From assembly GCF_026745355.1 (NCBI RefSeq), contig NC_079210.1:24814798-24878797 (forward strand): 64,000 nucleotides of DNA, given 5' to 3'. The DNA is from Beta vulgaris subsp. vulgaris (lineage: Eukaryota > Streptophyta > Magnoliopsida > Caryophyllales > Amaranthaceae). Position 1 is the first letter of the stretch, and each line of letters starts with the position of its first letter. The notes under the pieces were generated by a model, which was not told where the DNA came from, did no database searches, and was given only the letters and a program-made list of their open reading frames with translations. The position numbers and the translations under genes were made by a program. Of this stretch, positions 24,660 to 35,677 are shown in pieces.

Positions 24660-25822
24660 GGCGCCGGCTAAAGAGAATAAGTTTAAGGCAATGCTTGGGA
24701 ATTTACATCCCAAACTTTTAATGACTATTGCACGTCGATTGGGATTGTTGTAAAGCACCATGTACCTCATGTACATACATAAAATGGTCTTGCTGAATCA
24801 TTAATCAAGAGACTACAATTAATTACAAGACCATTAATAATGAGATCAAAATTATCCTCTTCTGCTTGGGGGTCATGCTATATTACATGCACTAGCATTG
24901 ATAAGATTAAGGCCGACAACCTATCAAAAATTCTCACTGTTACAATTAGTATCAAGTCGAGAACCGAATGTCTCACATTTCAGAATTTTTGGGTGCGTTG
25001 TACATGTACTTATTGCTCCCCCCCAACATACTAAAATGGGTCCACAAAGAAGGATGAGAATATATATATTCGATTTGATTCTCCATCAATTATCAAATAT
25101 TTAGAGCTAACAACTGATGATTTATTTACGGCTCGATCTGCCGACTGTCAATTTAATGACTCATTATCCCATGTGTAGGGGGAGAGAAAGTGGACCTACA
25201 AAAAATAAACATAGAAATGACATGGAACACATCGCAAATATAGTTTCTGAACCCGACCGAGAACAAAATCATGTGAACAAGAAGTCAAGAAAATTATTCA
25301 TTTGCAAAGTATTGCAAACCAATTAGATGCATTCACAGATACTAAGAAAGAGACAAAGTCACATGTACCTGTTGAGAGTGCCCCGACACGGATTGAGATG
25401 CCTAGCGAATATAAGGCCATTGAAAATGAGTCAATAAGACGCCGAAAACGTGGTAGACCACTCGGTTCTAAAGACAAAATCGAGAAAAACGAAAAAACAA
25501 CACAAAACAACAAACGAAATTAATATAAATCCTCCAACGGAGCATGATAAAAAAAAATTAAAGATAGGCATATTCCAGATAAAAGGAACATGAAAGCATA
25601 GACAACAATAAAACTTCAATTAATTATGTTTCTAAAGAAACAATGGAATCGAAAAAGATGTTGTCTTGAATGAAATATTTGCCTACTCCATAGCGGTTAA
25701 AATAACATATGATAAAAATGATATAGAACCAAATACACTAGATGAATGTCATCGCAGAAAAGATTGGCCAAGATGGAAAGAAGCAATTCAAGCAGAATCG
25801 AGATCGCTTGAAAAATGTGAGG
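24660..25822 (+). pseudogene. Ty1/copia (Ivana-like) integrase, left part of the interrupted element
   Basis: Homology starts near 24675 inside the integrase core and continues with NGLAESLIKRLQLITRPL (about 24790), SSAWG, RPTTYQKFS and APPQHTKMGPQRRM (about 25030). The linker then runs to LEKCEVL (25822), where the Athila-like element interrupts it. Integrase would join element cDNA to host DNA. Single-base slips and stops (after HVHT near 24780, and near 25090-25140) show decay. The 5' LTR, gag and protease are missing on the left. The reading resumes at 33063. Confidence 0.8.
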
Positions 25823-25827
25823 TACTC
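25823..25827. repeat. Target-site duplication, left copy (TACTC)
   Basis: Identical to 33058-33062 and directly flanks the Athila-like element. Confidence 0.95.
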
Positions 25828-27299
25828 TTATATGTCACAATTATATATAGTTTTTAGATGCATTTGATTGTATTTGGAACTCTCTTTAGAGCATTTAGGT
25901 GCATAATGGAATGAATTACGTAAGTTGTGCTCTACTACTCCCCGTTTGCGTGTTTTGATCATTTTCAGGTTACTTTGATGCAAATTGATTATGATTACCT
26001 AAAATCAAGCCTATTAATCATTGAAGATGAATATATCTTGCACAAGGATCACAATGCATCATTTCGGGACAATTTCGAGTTAGAATGAAGCCAAGAGTTG
26101 GTGAAAGAAGTGTCAAAACTGACACCTGTTCACTATTTTGGCCATAACTTTTTATATACAATTGATAATCAAGAAATTCCAGTTGGGTTGGAAACTAGAC
26201 TTCAAGGGCTTTCCAATGATAGGTCACACGCCCCAATCCGACATCTGGTTCGAGAGATACAGCCTTCACAAGTTGACGCAAAATCACTGTTTCTCCGCCT
26301 GGTCGACCGGGCGAAATCAATTTTTCACCAAAATGCAAGGAATGTTAGCCCGGTCAACCGGGTGAGAAAAGATCCAAAATCGCTTGCGCGCCCGACCGGG
26401 CGGATTTCGCCCGGTCGACCGGGCGGTTTCTCGGGACGCGTTTTTTCGAGTTTTTTAGCCGGTTTTGTAAAGAGTATAAATAGGTTTTTAATATTTTCGT
26501 TTAGACTATCTCATGATATACGTTTTTAGGGCCAAAACACTTAGATTATTCTCTCTACTTTTGTTGAGCTTTTACATTGGAAGATTATATAGATCGTCGA
26601 TTTCCTTTTCCATCGTTCTTCAATCATTTGGTATTCTTCTCTACTTAGTTTAATTTTATGAATTCTTTTACTTTGATTATGTTTATTGCGTTTAATATCA
26701 TCATGAGTGAGTAGTCTATTTCTAGGGTTTAGAGAGGGAAGCCATGTTTAAACTTTTTTATTGTAGTTTGATGTTCTTCAATAATTGGATTGAATTAGAA
26801 TAATTCCTATTGATTTGTTATACTTGTTTAATTCATGTAATTGCGCAATATCATGAGTTATGTTTAGCTAATAATAATTAGAATCGAAAGATCATATTCA
26901 TTAGAGGCTTATTACAATAGGTAGATTTGATTATGTTGAGCGACCGTACTGGCATATGTTAATCTAGGAGTTGTTAATGCCTGACCAAGGATTAACGAAA
27001 TACTTCATTTATTTGAACCTCAATCCAAGTGTTGTTGAACTATATTATATTGATTAAACTGGTATAATAAGCATGGTGGACCGATCGATTGCCCTAGGTT
27101 TTAATTATTTGATAAATTCCCATTTTTCTGCGTTCTATTTTTCTAGTTTAGTTATTAATTCTAATATATTTTCCTCTCTGGAAGTAGTTAGATAATTCAA
27201 CATAAATCTGTAGAACTCCTCTCCCTGTGGATCGACCCGTATTTGCCAGTTTCTGCCAAACAGACACCGTGCATTTGCGGTATATTTTAAAACACATCA
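25828..27299 (+). mobile_element. 5' LTR of the Athila-like gypsy element (1,472 bp)
   Basis: Aligns throughout with 31510-33057. It ends ...AAAACACATCA and is followed by the primer site. The first two bases read TT where the 3' LTR has TG, a point change at the terminus. TATA candidate: GAGTATAAATAGG near 26470. It contains the 18-base perfect palindrome CGCCCGGTCGACCGGGCG (26408-26425) and a variant at 26296-26313. Confidence 0.93.
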
Positions 27300-27304
27300 A
27301 GTTT

Positions 27305-27323
27305 TTGGCGCCGTTGCCGGGGA
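27305..27323 (+). promoter_or_regulatory. Primer binding site, tRNA-Asp type
   Basis: TGGCGCCGTTGCCGGGGA follows the 5' LTR. It complements the 3' end of plant tRNA-Asp, the usual Athila primer. Confidence 0.9.
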
Positions 27324-27437
27324 GACGGCTAGTTTCTATAGTTTTCTGATTAATTATTTAACTATTTCTGCTGTCTCATTGGAACTTCAAGTTCCAATTG
27401 AGGCCATCTCACTGCACATATTTTCTTTGTTTCTTTT

Positions 27438-28622
27438 ATGCCCAGGTCTAAAAGAACAGGTACTCTAGTTCCAACTGATCCTGATCTTGAGAAAACCATC
27501 CGGCAGCTCAAGAAGACACAAAAGAAGAAAAAGCAGCCTGTTAATCAGGGAAAAACCACGGAAGAACCAACAGAATCAGTCATGCCTCCTAAGTCATTGA
27601 AGTCTTATGGGGTACTTTCTCCTGGCAATGTTCCCACAGGCCCTACTATGCCTGATATACAGGCAGCCAACTTCGAAATCAAGCCTGCTCTCATTAATAT
27701 GATCCAACAGAATCAATTTGGTGGGCATCCATCTGAAGACCCTGCAAATCATTTACAACGGTTTCAACAACTCTGTCGTACCGTTAAGCACCAAGGGGTC
27801 ACTCCTGATCAGTTGAAGGTCATGGTCTTCGAGTTTTCATTAAAGGACAAGGCACAGAAGTGGCTGAACGATTTCAATGAAACTGAGTGGAGTGCTATAT
27901 CTGAAGCATTCCTGAAAGAGTACTACCCTCCCACCAAAACTGTAGAAATAAGACACAAGCTTGCCACCTTCCAACAAGAACCCGATGAAACACTGAAGGA
28001 AGCATGGAATAGATTCAAGGATCTGCAGAGAGAATGCCCACACCACAATCTGGATAAGTGGTTCATCACCCAAGCATTCTACAATGGTCTACAACCCCAT
28101 ATCAAGAGTACATATGATTCATCTGCAGGGGGAGTCTTCTTAGATAAGGAGGTGGATGAAGGGTATAATTTTCTGGCCAACTTAGCAGAGAATGATCATA
28201 GTTCTTCCAGGACTATTACAAAGAAAAAGTTGGATGTTGATGCATATGCCTTGTTGTCTTCACAAGTAGCCCAGTTGAGCATGAAGATGGACTCACTGAA
28301 ATCTTTGCAGTCTAGTATTCCTCCTATGAGTATTAATGCAATGTCTTCCATGGCTCCTATTACTTCTTCCTTTTGTGAAGTGTGTGGTGTTCAAGGCCAC
28401 TTTGGTCATGATTGTTGCTACAATCAACCTGATCCGAATCAAATGGCGCATGCAAATGTTTTTCAGCAAAGACCTCCACACAACCCATACTCTAACACAC
28501 ACAACCCAGGTTGGAGAGAACATCCTAATTTTTCCTACAAGAACAACAATGTTCAAAATCCTCAACCTCCACCACAATCTTCCTCCAACCACCACATCAA
28601 AACCACCACAACATGCTGCTAG
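27438..28622 (+). CDS. Athila-like Gag polyprotein (N-terminal part of gag-pro)
   Basis: This 394-residue ORF encodes the capsid protein that packages element RNA. The N-terminus is basic (KKTQKKKKQ), followed by the retrotransposon gag domain at about residues 80-240 (HLQRFQQLC, FSLKDKAQKWLNDF, FLKEYYPPTKT, ETLKEAWNRFKDLQRECPHH). A single CCHC zinc knuckle, CEVCGVQGHFGHDC, sits near residues 313-326, then a Pro/Asn/Gln-rich tail. The start at 27438 is the first ATG after the primer site. A frame change near 28570-28620 ends the ORF early; the same polyprotein continues at about 28600-29340 in another frame. It could yield capsid protein but not the full polyprotein. Confidence 0.9.
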   Translation: MPRSKRTGTLVPTDPDLEKTIRQLKKTQKKKKQPVNQGKTTEEPTESVMPPKSLKSYGVLSPGNVPTGPTMPDIQAANFEIKPALINMIQQNQFGGHPSEDPANHLQRFQQLCRTVKHQGVTPDQLKVMVFEFSLKDKAQKWLNDFNETEWSAISEAFLKEYYPPTKTVEIRHKLATFQQEPDETLKEAWNRFKDLQRECPHHNLDKWFITQAFYNGLQPHIKSTYDSSAGGVFLDKEVDEGYNFLANLAENDHSSSRTITKKKLDVDAYALLSSQVAQLSMKMDSLKSLQSSIPPMSINAMSSMAPITSSFCEVCGVQGHFGHDCCYNQPDPNQMAHANVFQQRPPHNPYSNTHNPGWREHPNFSYKNNNVQNPQPPPQSSSNHHIKTTTTCC

Positions 28623-29832
28623 ACAACCATATTATCAAGGGGCTCCTCAAAACCCCCCTCCTGGTTTCAATGGCCTTCACCCCAAGGCTATCAGCAGCAA
28701 ACTCCTCATAATACCAGCTCTCAAGAGCCTACTATGTCTGATCTAATGAAAATGATGGTTTCTATGCAGAAAAATCATGAGGAGAGCATCAAGGAGCTGA
28801 AGAACACCACCAAGCATTTGGAGACTCAACTTGCTCAGGTGGCGGAAAATAATGCACAGAGGCAACCAGGTCATCTGCCGGGACAACCCATCCCAAAGGA
28901 GACTGTCAATGCCGTTACACTTCGTAGCGGCACTGTTTATGATGCTCCTCCCATGCCCATTGATGATGATGCTCCTAGCAAGGAGAAAGAGGTGGTAGAG
29001 GAAGAAGCGGAGAAGAGTTCGATGTCTGAGGTCGAACTAGCTAAGGAAGATCAGACAGGAAAGCGGAGGGAAAAGGTTTCTGAAACGCCTATTACACCAA
29101 GGCTACCTTTTCCCCATAGGATGCAGAAGTCGAAGGTCGATCAACAACTTGGTAAGTTCTTGACTATGGTCAAGAACCTTGAGGTAACAATTCCTTTTAC
29201 TGAACTTATTTCTCAAGTGCCTGTTTATGCTAAGTTTTTGAAAGACATGATTACTAAAAAGAAAGACTTTGGTGGGGTAGATCGAGTCGCTCTAACTGAA
29301 GAGTGTAGTGCTGTTTTACAAAATGAACCCCGCCTAAGTTGAAGGATCCTGGTAGTTTTTCCATCCCTTGCCATGTAGGTGCGTTATTTATAGATAAGGC
29401 ATTGTGTGATTTAGGTGCTTCTGTATCTGTCATGCCTTTATCTGTTTATAAGAAACTGAATATGGGAGCACTTAAGTGCACTCAAATTACTTTGCAAATG
29501 GCGATCGTTCTATAAAATACCCTCTAGGTGTTTTAGAAGACGTCCCTGTTAGGGTGGGAAAGTTTTATATTCCTGTTGATTTTGTGGTGCTTGATATGGA
29601 GGAGGATGCTCAAATTCCTATTATTCTTGGTAGGCCGTTTTTGTGTACAGCTGGTGCTGTTATAGATGTCAAGTCTGGGTCTTTAACTTTGAGTGTTGGT
29701 GATGATAATGTCACTTTTAAACTAACCAATGCTGTTAAGTCTCCTATGCTTGAGCAAAATTTGTCAGGAGGAAAATGTTTGATGAGGGGGCACTCATTGC
29801 CAAGCCCCTCCGATTTGAGATTGAGGAGGTAA
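28623..29832 (+). pseudogene. Rest of Athila gag and aspartic protease, frameshifted
   Basis: 28734-29342 encodes a Met-rich linker, then VTLRSGTVYD and VPVYAKFLKDM, which precede protease in Athila elements. A frame slip near 29335 puts a stop before the protease. 29345-29832 then reads CDLGASVSVMPLSVYKKL (active site D-L-G-A-S, the usual Athila variant of DTGA), FVVLDMEEDAQIPIILGRPF and the end of the fold. Protease would cut Gag into mature pieces. No RT, RNase H or integrase follows before the 3' LTR, so the element depended on others or lost its pol. Confidence 0.85.
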
Positions 29833-31509
29833 TATGGTCGTGCGGGACCTTTATAAACCAGCGCTAAGCGGGAGGCAACCCGTAGTTTTTTTCTCTTATC
29901 TTTTTTTTCTTATTATTTTTTTCATTTTTTCCCTTTTAGAGAGTGAGAGAGCGGGAGCGTACTAACGTTAATTTTTCCTCTAAGCATAGTCCTATAGTTC
30001 ATCTTGCGGCACTGAGGACATTGCCACGTTCAGCTTGGGGGAGGATTTTTGTATGTTTCTCTCTTTTACTACCTTTTAGTGTAGATTTTTGCTTTCTTAG
30101 GCCAGATTTATTTGCTTTCAGACAAAAAAAAACAAATATTGCTGAAAAAATACCAAAAATACGATTTGACTGGATTGGTGTGATTGCTTCCCTGTGCCCC
30201 ATGATATTCTTTGAAAGTATTTGGGCTCTTTATCTGGATAGTTGGGCACTTGAGATTGTGATGCTGGAATGTGAACTCTAAATGCCTTGACCCTCAATGA
30301 GTTTTGATAATAAAGCGCTTATCTTGACTGCATACTTGAATTGGTTAGACTGTGAGGATTCATTCTTGCCAATGGATTCATTTCTATATCCATTCTGTTT
30401 TCTTGTGTGTTAGTTCCTCATTAGCTGACTGATCTTGACTTTGACATCGTACGCATTGATATCTGATGACTTGTGGCAATTGTTGTGATAGAGGCGTTCT
30501 TTTGTCTGCTTTTTGAGCCTTAAAGTGATTTTTGTGATATACTTTTATCCTCCTTAGCCCGCTGAGCCTAATGACTATTTCAGTTACTAAACCTCATTCA
30601 TGCCCAACCTTGTTTTGATATTAATCCCAAGCCTAGCTTGGGGGAGCATATGGTTGAGTTAGTATCTGAGATAGTTTTTATGAGTTATTTTGGATGGAGA
30701 TGATTGTATTAAGGTACAAAAGTTGAGGAAAAGAAAAGAATGAGCAAATGAAATACATGTGATTATGGATTGAAAAAATGCAAAGAGAAAGAAAAAGAAA
30801 GATTGAAAAAGAAGAAACAACAAAAGTCAAAAATTCTTTCTTTTACAAGTGCTTGCAAAAAAAAAATTCATCACACTGCTTCAAGATGAGTTTATTGAAA
30901 ATTTTGGATTTATAGAATTGGGACACTGTTATTTGCTATATTCAGGTTGATACTTCTAGTAACTTGTGCTCCCTTATTCTTGGTTTTTCCACCACATTTC
31001 CCATACATAATCCATACCCAAACCTAAGCCTCATTACAACCCTGAAAAAGTCCTCTTGAGCTTGCGCTTACATTGTCTATCTGATTGATGTGGTCAGTTT
31101 GTCAAGGTTAAAGAGTACGTTCGCTACTTGAGTCGACATGGTTAGGATGAGTGGCATTATTACCTTTCTAAACACATGAGAGTGTGAGTGGGAAGGGTTA
31201 TTATGGTTGGGATGGTGAGTGATCGGGCACATTTTTGCCTGCCACAAAAATGGTAAGAGGAGTGACACCCTACTGAGAGCCTTCTCGAGATTTGTATGTC
31301 ATCTAAGGCAGCTGCATTTGATTGCTTATTTGGGCGATGGGTAAATAGAGTAATCTGAACAGTTGAACTTGAATTGTGCCTGCTTGAATGATTTATGAGC
31401 TTTATAAAAGATTTTGATCTCTGTTTTCATATATAAAGGGTGAAGCAATCATATTCATGTTCATGTCTTGTTTGCTTGAGGACAAGCAAAGGTTTAACTT
31501 GGGGGAGTT
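29833..31509 (+). mobile_element. Non-coding 3' internal region of the Athila-like element, with polypurine tracts
   Basis: It contains GCGGGAGGCAACCCG (about 29868), a signature often found after Athila coding regions. G-rich tracts GCTTGGGGGAG occur near 30034 and 30636. The final tract, AACTTGGGGGAGTT, ends at 31509 directly before the 3' LTR. The ORFs across it have no recognisable domain. Confidence 0.8.
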
Positions 31510-33057
31510 TGATATGTCACAATTATATATAGTTTTTAGATGCATTTGATTGCATTTGGAACTCTCTTTAGAGCATTTAGGTGCATAATGGAATGAATTA
31601 CGTAAGTTGTGCTCTACTACTCCCCGTTTGCGTGTTTTGATCATTTTCAGGTTACTTTGATGCAAATTGATTATGATTACCTAAGATCAAGCCTATTAAT
31701 CATTGAAGATGAAGATATCTTGCACAAGGATCACAATGCATCATTTCGGGACAATTTCGAGTTAGAATGAAGCAAAGAGTTGGTGAAAGAAGTGTCAAAA
31801 CTGACACCTGTTCACTATTTTGGCCATAACTTTTATATACAATTGATAATCAAAAATTCCAGTTGGGTTGGAAACTAGACTTCAAGGGCTTTCCAATGAT
31901 AGGTCACACGCCCCAATCCGACATCTGGTTCGAGAGATACAGCCTTCACAAGTTGACGCAAAATCACTGTTTTTTCCGCCCGGTCGACCGGGCGGTTTTT
32001 GCCCGACCGGGCGAAATCAATTTTTCACCAAAATGCAAGGAATGTTAGCCCGGTCAACCGGGCGAGAAAAGATCCAAAATCGCTTGCGCGCCCGACCGGG
32101 CGGGGTCGACCGGACGGATTTGCTTTTTTGTCGTAAGTTGTGAATCACCGTCGCCCGACCGGGCGGATTTCGCCCGGTCGACCGGGCGGTTCTCGGACGC
32201 GTTTTTTGGTTTTTTAGCCGGTTTTGTAAAGAGTATAAATAGGTTTTTAATATTTTCGTTAGACTATCTCATATATTACGTTTTTAGGGCCAAAACACTT
32301 AGTTATTCTCTCTATTTTGTTGAACTTTTACATTGGAAGATTATATAGATCGTCGATTTCCTTTTCCATCGTTCTTCAATCATTTGGTATTCTTCTCTAC
32401 TTAGTTTAATTTATGAATTCTTTTACTTTGATTATGTTATTGCGTTTAATATCATCATGAGTGAGTAGTCTATTTCTAGGGTTTAGAGAGGGAAGCCATG
32501 TTTATACCTTTTTGATTGTAGTTTGATGTTCTTCAATAATTGGATTGAATTAGAATAATTCCTATTGATTTGTTATACTTGTTTAATTCATGTAATTGCG
32601 CAATATCATGAGTTATGTTTAGCTAATAAGAATTAGAATCGAAAGATCATATTCATTAGAGGCTTTATTACAATAGGTAGATTTGATTATGTTGAGCGAC
32701 CGTACTGGCATATGTTAATCTAGGAGTTGTTAATGCCTGACCAAGGATTAACGATACTTCATTTATTTGAACCTCAATCCAAGTGTTGTTGAACTATATT
32801 ATATTGATTAAACTGGTATAATAAGCATGGTGGACCGATCGATTGCCCTAGGTTTTTAATTATTTGATAAATTCCCATTTTTCTGCGTTCTAGTTTGTCT
32901 AGTTTAGTTATTAATTCCTCAATTATTTTTCCTCTCTGGAATTAGTTAGATAATTGAACATAAATCTGTAGAACTCCTCTCCCTGTGGATCGACCCGTAT
33001 TTGCCAGTTTCTGCCAAACAGACACCGTGCACTTGCGGTATATTTTAAAACACATCA
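31510..33057 (+). mobile_element. 3' LTR of the Athila-like gypsy element (1,548 bp)
   Basis: TGATATGTCACAATT ... AAAACACATCA. It is close to the 5' LTR apart from small indels, and longer mainly because it keeps extra GC-rich palindrome units (31977-31994, a degenerate pair near 32085-32115, and 32171-32188). Confidence 0.94.
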
Positions 33058-33062
33058 TACTC
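33058..33062. repeat. Target-site duplication, right copy (TACTC)
   Basis: Matches 25823-25827. Confidence 0.95.
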
Positions 33063-34530
33063 GGACAAATAACCCAAATACTAAACGGTGTAAAACCAGT
33101 TGGATACAAATGGGTATTCCTAAGAAAACGAAATGAGAAAATGAGGTTACTAGATATAAGGCAAGGCTAGTAGCCCAAGGTTTCTCGCAAATGCTAGGGA
33201 TTGATTATGATGAGACATATTCTCCAATAGCTGATGCATCTACACTAAGATTTCTGGTAAGTTTATCAGTTTCGAGAGGATTGCAAATGAGGTTGATGGA
33301 TGCAGTGACTACATATTTGTATGGCTCACTTGACATAGATATTTATATGAAAGTTCCTCATGGACTAAAACTACCTATTGAAAGAATGTGTTAAAATAAT
33401 ATGGAAGAATGTGGTATAAGTCTTATTGAATATGGTATAATTGTCTTAGTGAATACCTATTGAAAGAAGGATTCAAAAATAATCAAATTAGTCGTCCTGT
33501 ATTCATTACGCGATCTAAATGAGGATTCACCATAATTATTGCCTACGTCGATGATTTGAATATTATTGGAACTCCTAGAGAACTTGAACTGACTGCAAAG
33601 TACTTAATGAAAGAGTTTGAGATGAAAGATCTCGGGAGGACAAAATTTTGCCTTTGCTTGCAAATGCAACATTTGCGAAATGAGATTTTTGTTCATTAAT
33701 CAAACTATACAAAAAAAAATTCTGAAACGTTTTTTCATGGAGAAAGCTCACCCAATAAACTCTCCAATGATAGTGCGTTCCCTGACTGTGAAAGATGACC
33801 CATTCAGACCACGAGAAGAACACTAAGAAATTCTTGGTCCTAAAGTACCATATTTGAGTATGATTGGTGCCTTGATGTACTTGGCTAACAATACTCATGA
33901 AATAGCTTTTTTAGTAAACTTGTTAGCTAGATACAGTAATGCACCAGCAAAGAGACATTAGAATGGAGTTAGACACTTATTACATTATCTTTGAGGAACA
34001 CATGACCTTGGATTATTGTATCAGTCGAAACCAAATGCGTCACTTATTTGTTATGCATATGCTGGGTACCTATCAGACCCACAAAAGGCTAAGTCTCAAT
34101 CTGGATATCTATTCACTTATGGAGGTACTGCAATATCTTAGCTTAAAAATCCATGAAGCAGACTTTGACTGCTAAATCATAAAATCATGCAGAACTAATT
34201 GCTCTTTAAGGAGCTGGACGGGAATGTGTATGACTAAGGTCAATAATCAAGAATATCCTAGAAGAGTGAGGAATGAAAACAATAACAACAAATCCAACTA
34301 TCATCTACAAAGACTATATTGCATGTATCACCCAAGTAAGCGAAGGGTACATCAAAGGAGACAAAACTAAACATTTATTACTAAAGCTCTTCTTCACTCA
34401 TGACCTCCAAAAGGAAAGGACGATAAACATCCAACAGATCCAATCATGTGAGAATCTTACAGATTCATTTACCAAATCCCTTCAGCGACATTTTTTGAAG
34501 AATTAGTCCGAAAAATTAGAATGCGTCATC
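33063..34530 (+). pseudogene. Ivana-like copia reverse transcriptase-RNase H, right part of the interrupted element
   Basis: The RT picks up after the Athila insertion: VKPVGYKWVFLRKRNE, then DIRQG/KARLV across a frame slip near 33145, GIDYDETYSPIADA, SLDIDIYMKVPHGLKLP, and the catalytic YVDD in IIAYVDDLNIIG (about 33540). RNase H pieces follow (TIIYKDYIACITQV at 34285-34330) and the usual end, LTDSFTKSLQRHF (about 34460). Multiple stops and slips make it non-functional. Together with 24660-25822 it forms one element. Confidence 0.9.
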
Positions 34531-34781
34531 TTCTCGCAAATATATGCTAAATTCATGGGGAGTTATATATGGGCTATACTATTTTTTCCTTCGATCAGGT
34601 TTTTGTCCCACTAGATTTTTCCTGACAAGGTTTTTAATGAGGCTGTAATTTTAAGCATATTAGGATACAGAGTAGTTGTACTGTTTTTCCCTAATTATGG
34701 ATTTTTCCTAGTGAATTTTTCCTAACAAGGTTTTTAACGAGACATCTAATATCCTATTAAAGATAGGCAATTAAGGGGGAG
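34531..34781 (+). mobile_element. Ivana 3' untranslated region and polypurine tract
   Basis: Repeated TTTTTCC...GGTTTTTAA blocks (34585-34740) are typical before Ivana-type LTRs. TTAAGGGGGAG (34771-34781) is the polypurine tract. Confidence 0.8.
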
Positions 34782-34994
34782 TGTTATGAAGTCAAAAAGT
34801 GAATGCCATGCATTTCATGTATGACAAGTTTGTTCCTAAACCTATATGTTAGGGTAATGTACCTATTCAGAATAGTTCTTGTAGTATAAATATGACATTT
34901 GCCATAAGTAGCAAAGCACACAACGGGAAGAAATCAACCATTTGTCTACTGTCTTTCATTGTATGATCTTTCTATTTCCTTTTGATTCACAACA
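34782..34994 (+). mobile_element. 3' LTR of the Ivana-like copia element (213 bp)
   Basis: Short LTR TGTTATGAAG ... TTCACAACA, directly after the polypurine tract. A TATA-like TAGTATAAATATG lies near 34880. Flanking GTTGG (34995-34999) would be the right target duplication; the left copy is lost. Its end is 233 bases from the start codon of the SNF2 gene. Confidence 0.82.
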
Positions 34995-35227
34995 GTTGGG
35001 ATAATTTTTTTCTTCTTATTCATAGTTAAGGAATATGGTTGGTAAAAGATTAGGAGGAGATAGTTTTTATAGGAAGAAAATCAAAATGAGAGTAGGATGA
35101 GTTTTTTTTTTAAAAAAGATTGTAAGTAATGATGCATTTGCAAGTTGCAATGTTGGCACAATTTTCGTTCCCCATTAATTGAAAAACAGTTGCTCAAAAC
35201 ACAGCACTTCCTTTCACATCAGATACC
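34995..35227 (+). promoter_or_regulatory. Remaining upstream region and 5' leader of the SNF2-family gene
   Basis: Only 233 bases separate the copia LTR from the ATG. I see no convincing TATA box. The last 60 bases look like a leader (AACACAGCACTTCCTTTCACATC). The original promoter may lie partly beyond the element or be replaced by it. Confidence 0.45.
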
Positions 35228-35677
35228 ATGTCGTTGAACACTTTGAAAGAAACTCTAAAACACTGTTCCAACGTTCCAATTCCACCCACTACTTCTTCTT
35301 CAACAATCTCTGATCCCATCAATTTTAACCCTTCTCAAAAACCCCGAAGAATTCCCCCCAAAATTTCCATTTCTCAGCAACTTCTTCGCCTACAACACCC
35401 TTTCTCACCTCCACTCAAGTTGCGCTCCAATAATCCACCCCAGCAACAACAACAGCAGCGTCCCAGAGACGGCGAATACCGCACGAATGAATTACTGAAG
35501 GAAGAAACAAACCGAAGTTTTAGAGATGAAGATGGTGAAGATGAAAAGAAAGAGGAAGAGGACGAGATTAAACAACGAGGGTTTGTGAAACCCAGATTGG
35601 ATGTTTTTCAATTGGGTGAAACTGGGCCTTATGTGCCGCTTGTTTTGTCGTCTCCCGGTGAAATTCCGGTGATTCAG
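35228..35677 (+). CDS. SWI2: SWI2 exon 1
   Basis: Codes residues 1-150: Ser/Pro-rich disordered start, a poly-Gln patch, an acidic stretch, then the conserved [18 protein letters not shown]. The ATG at 35228 has [10 protein letters not shown], as family members start. Donor GTGATT, phase 0. Confidence 0.9.

Noticed and set aside
27305..27323. tRNA gene
   Set aside because: Only the 18-base complement of a tRNA 3' end; it is a primer site.
29943..30281. 112-residue ORF after the Athila protease
   Set aside because: No RT or other domain; sits in the usual non-coding 3' region.
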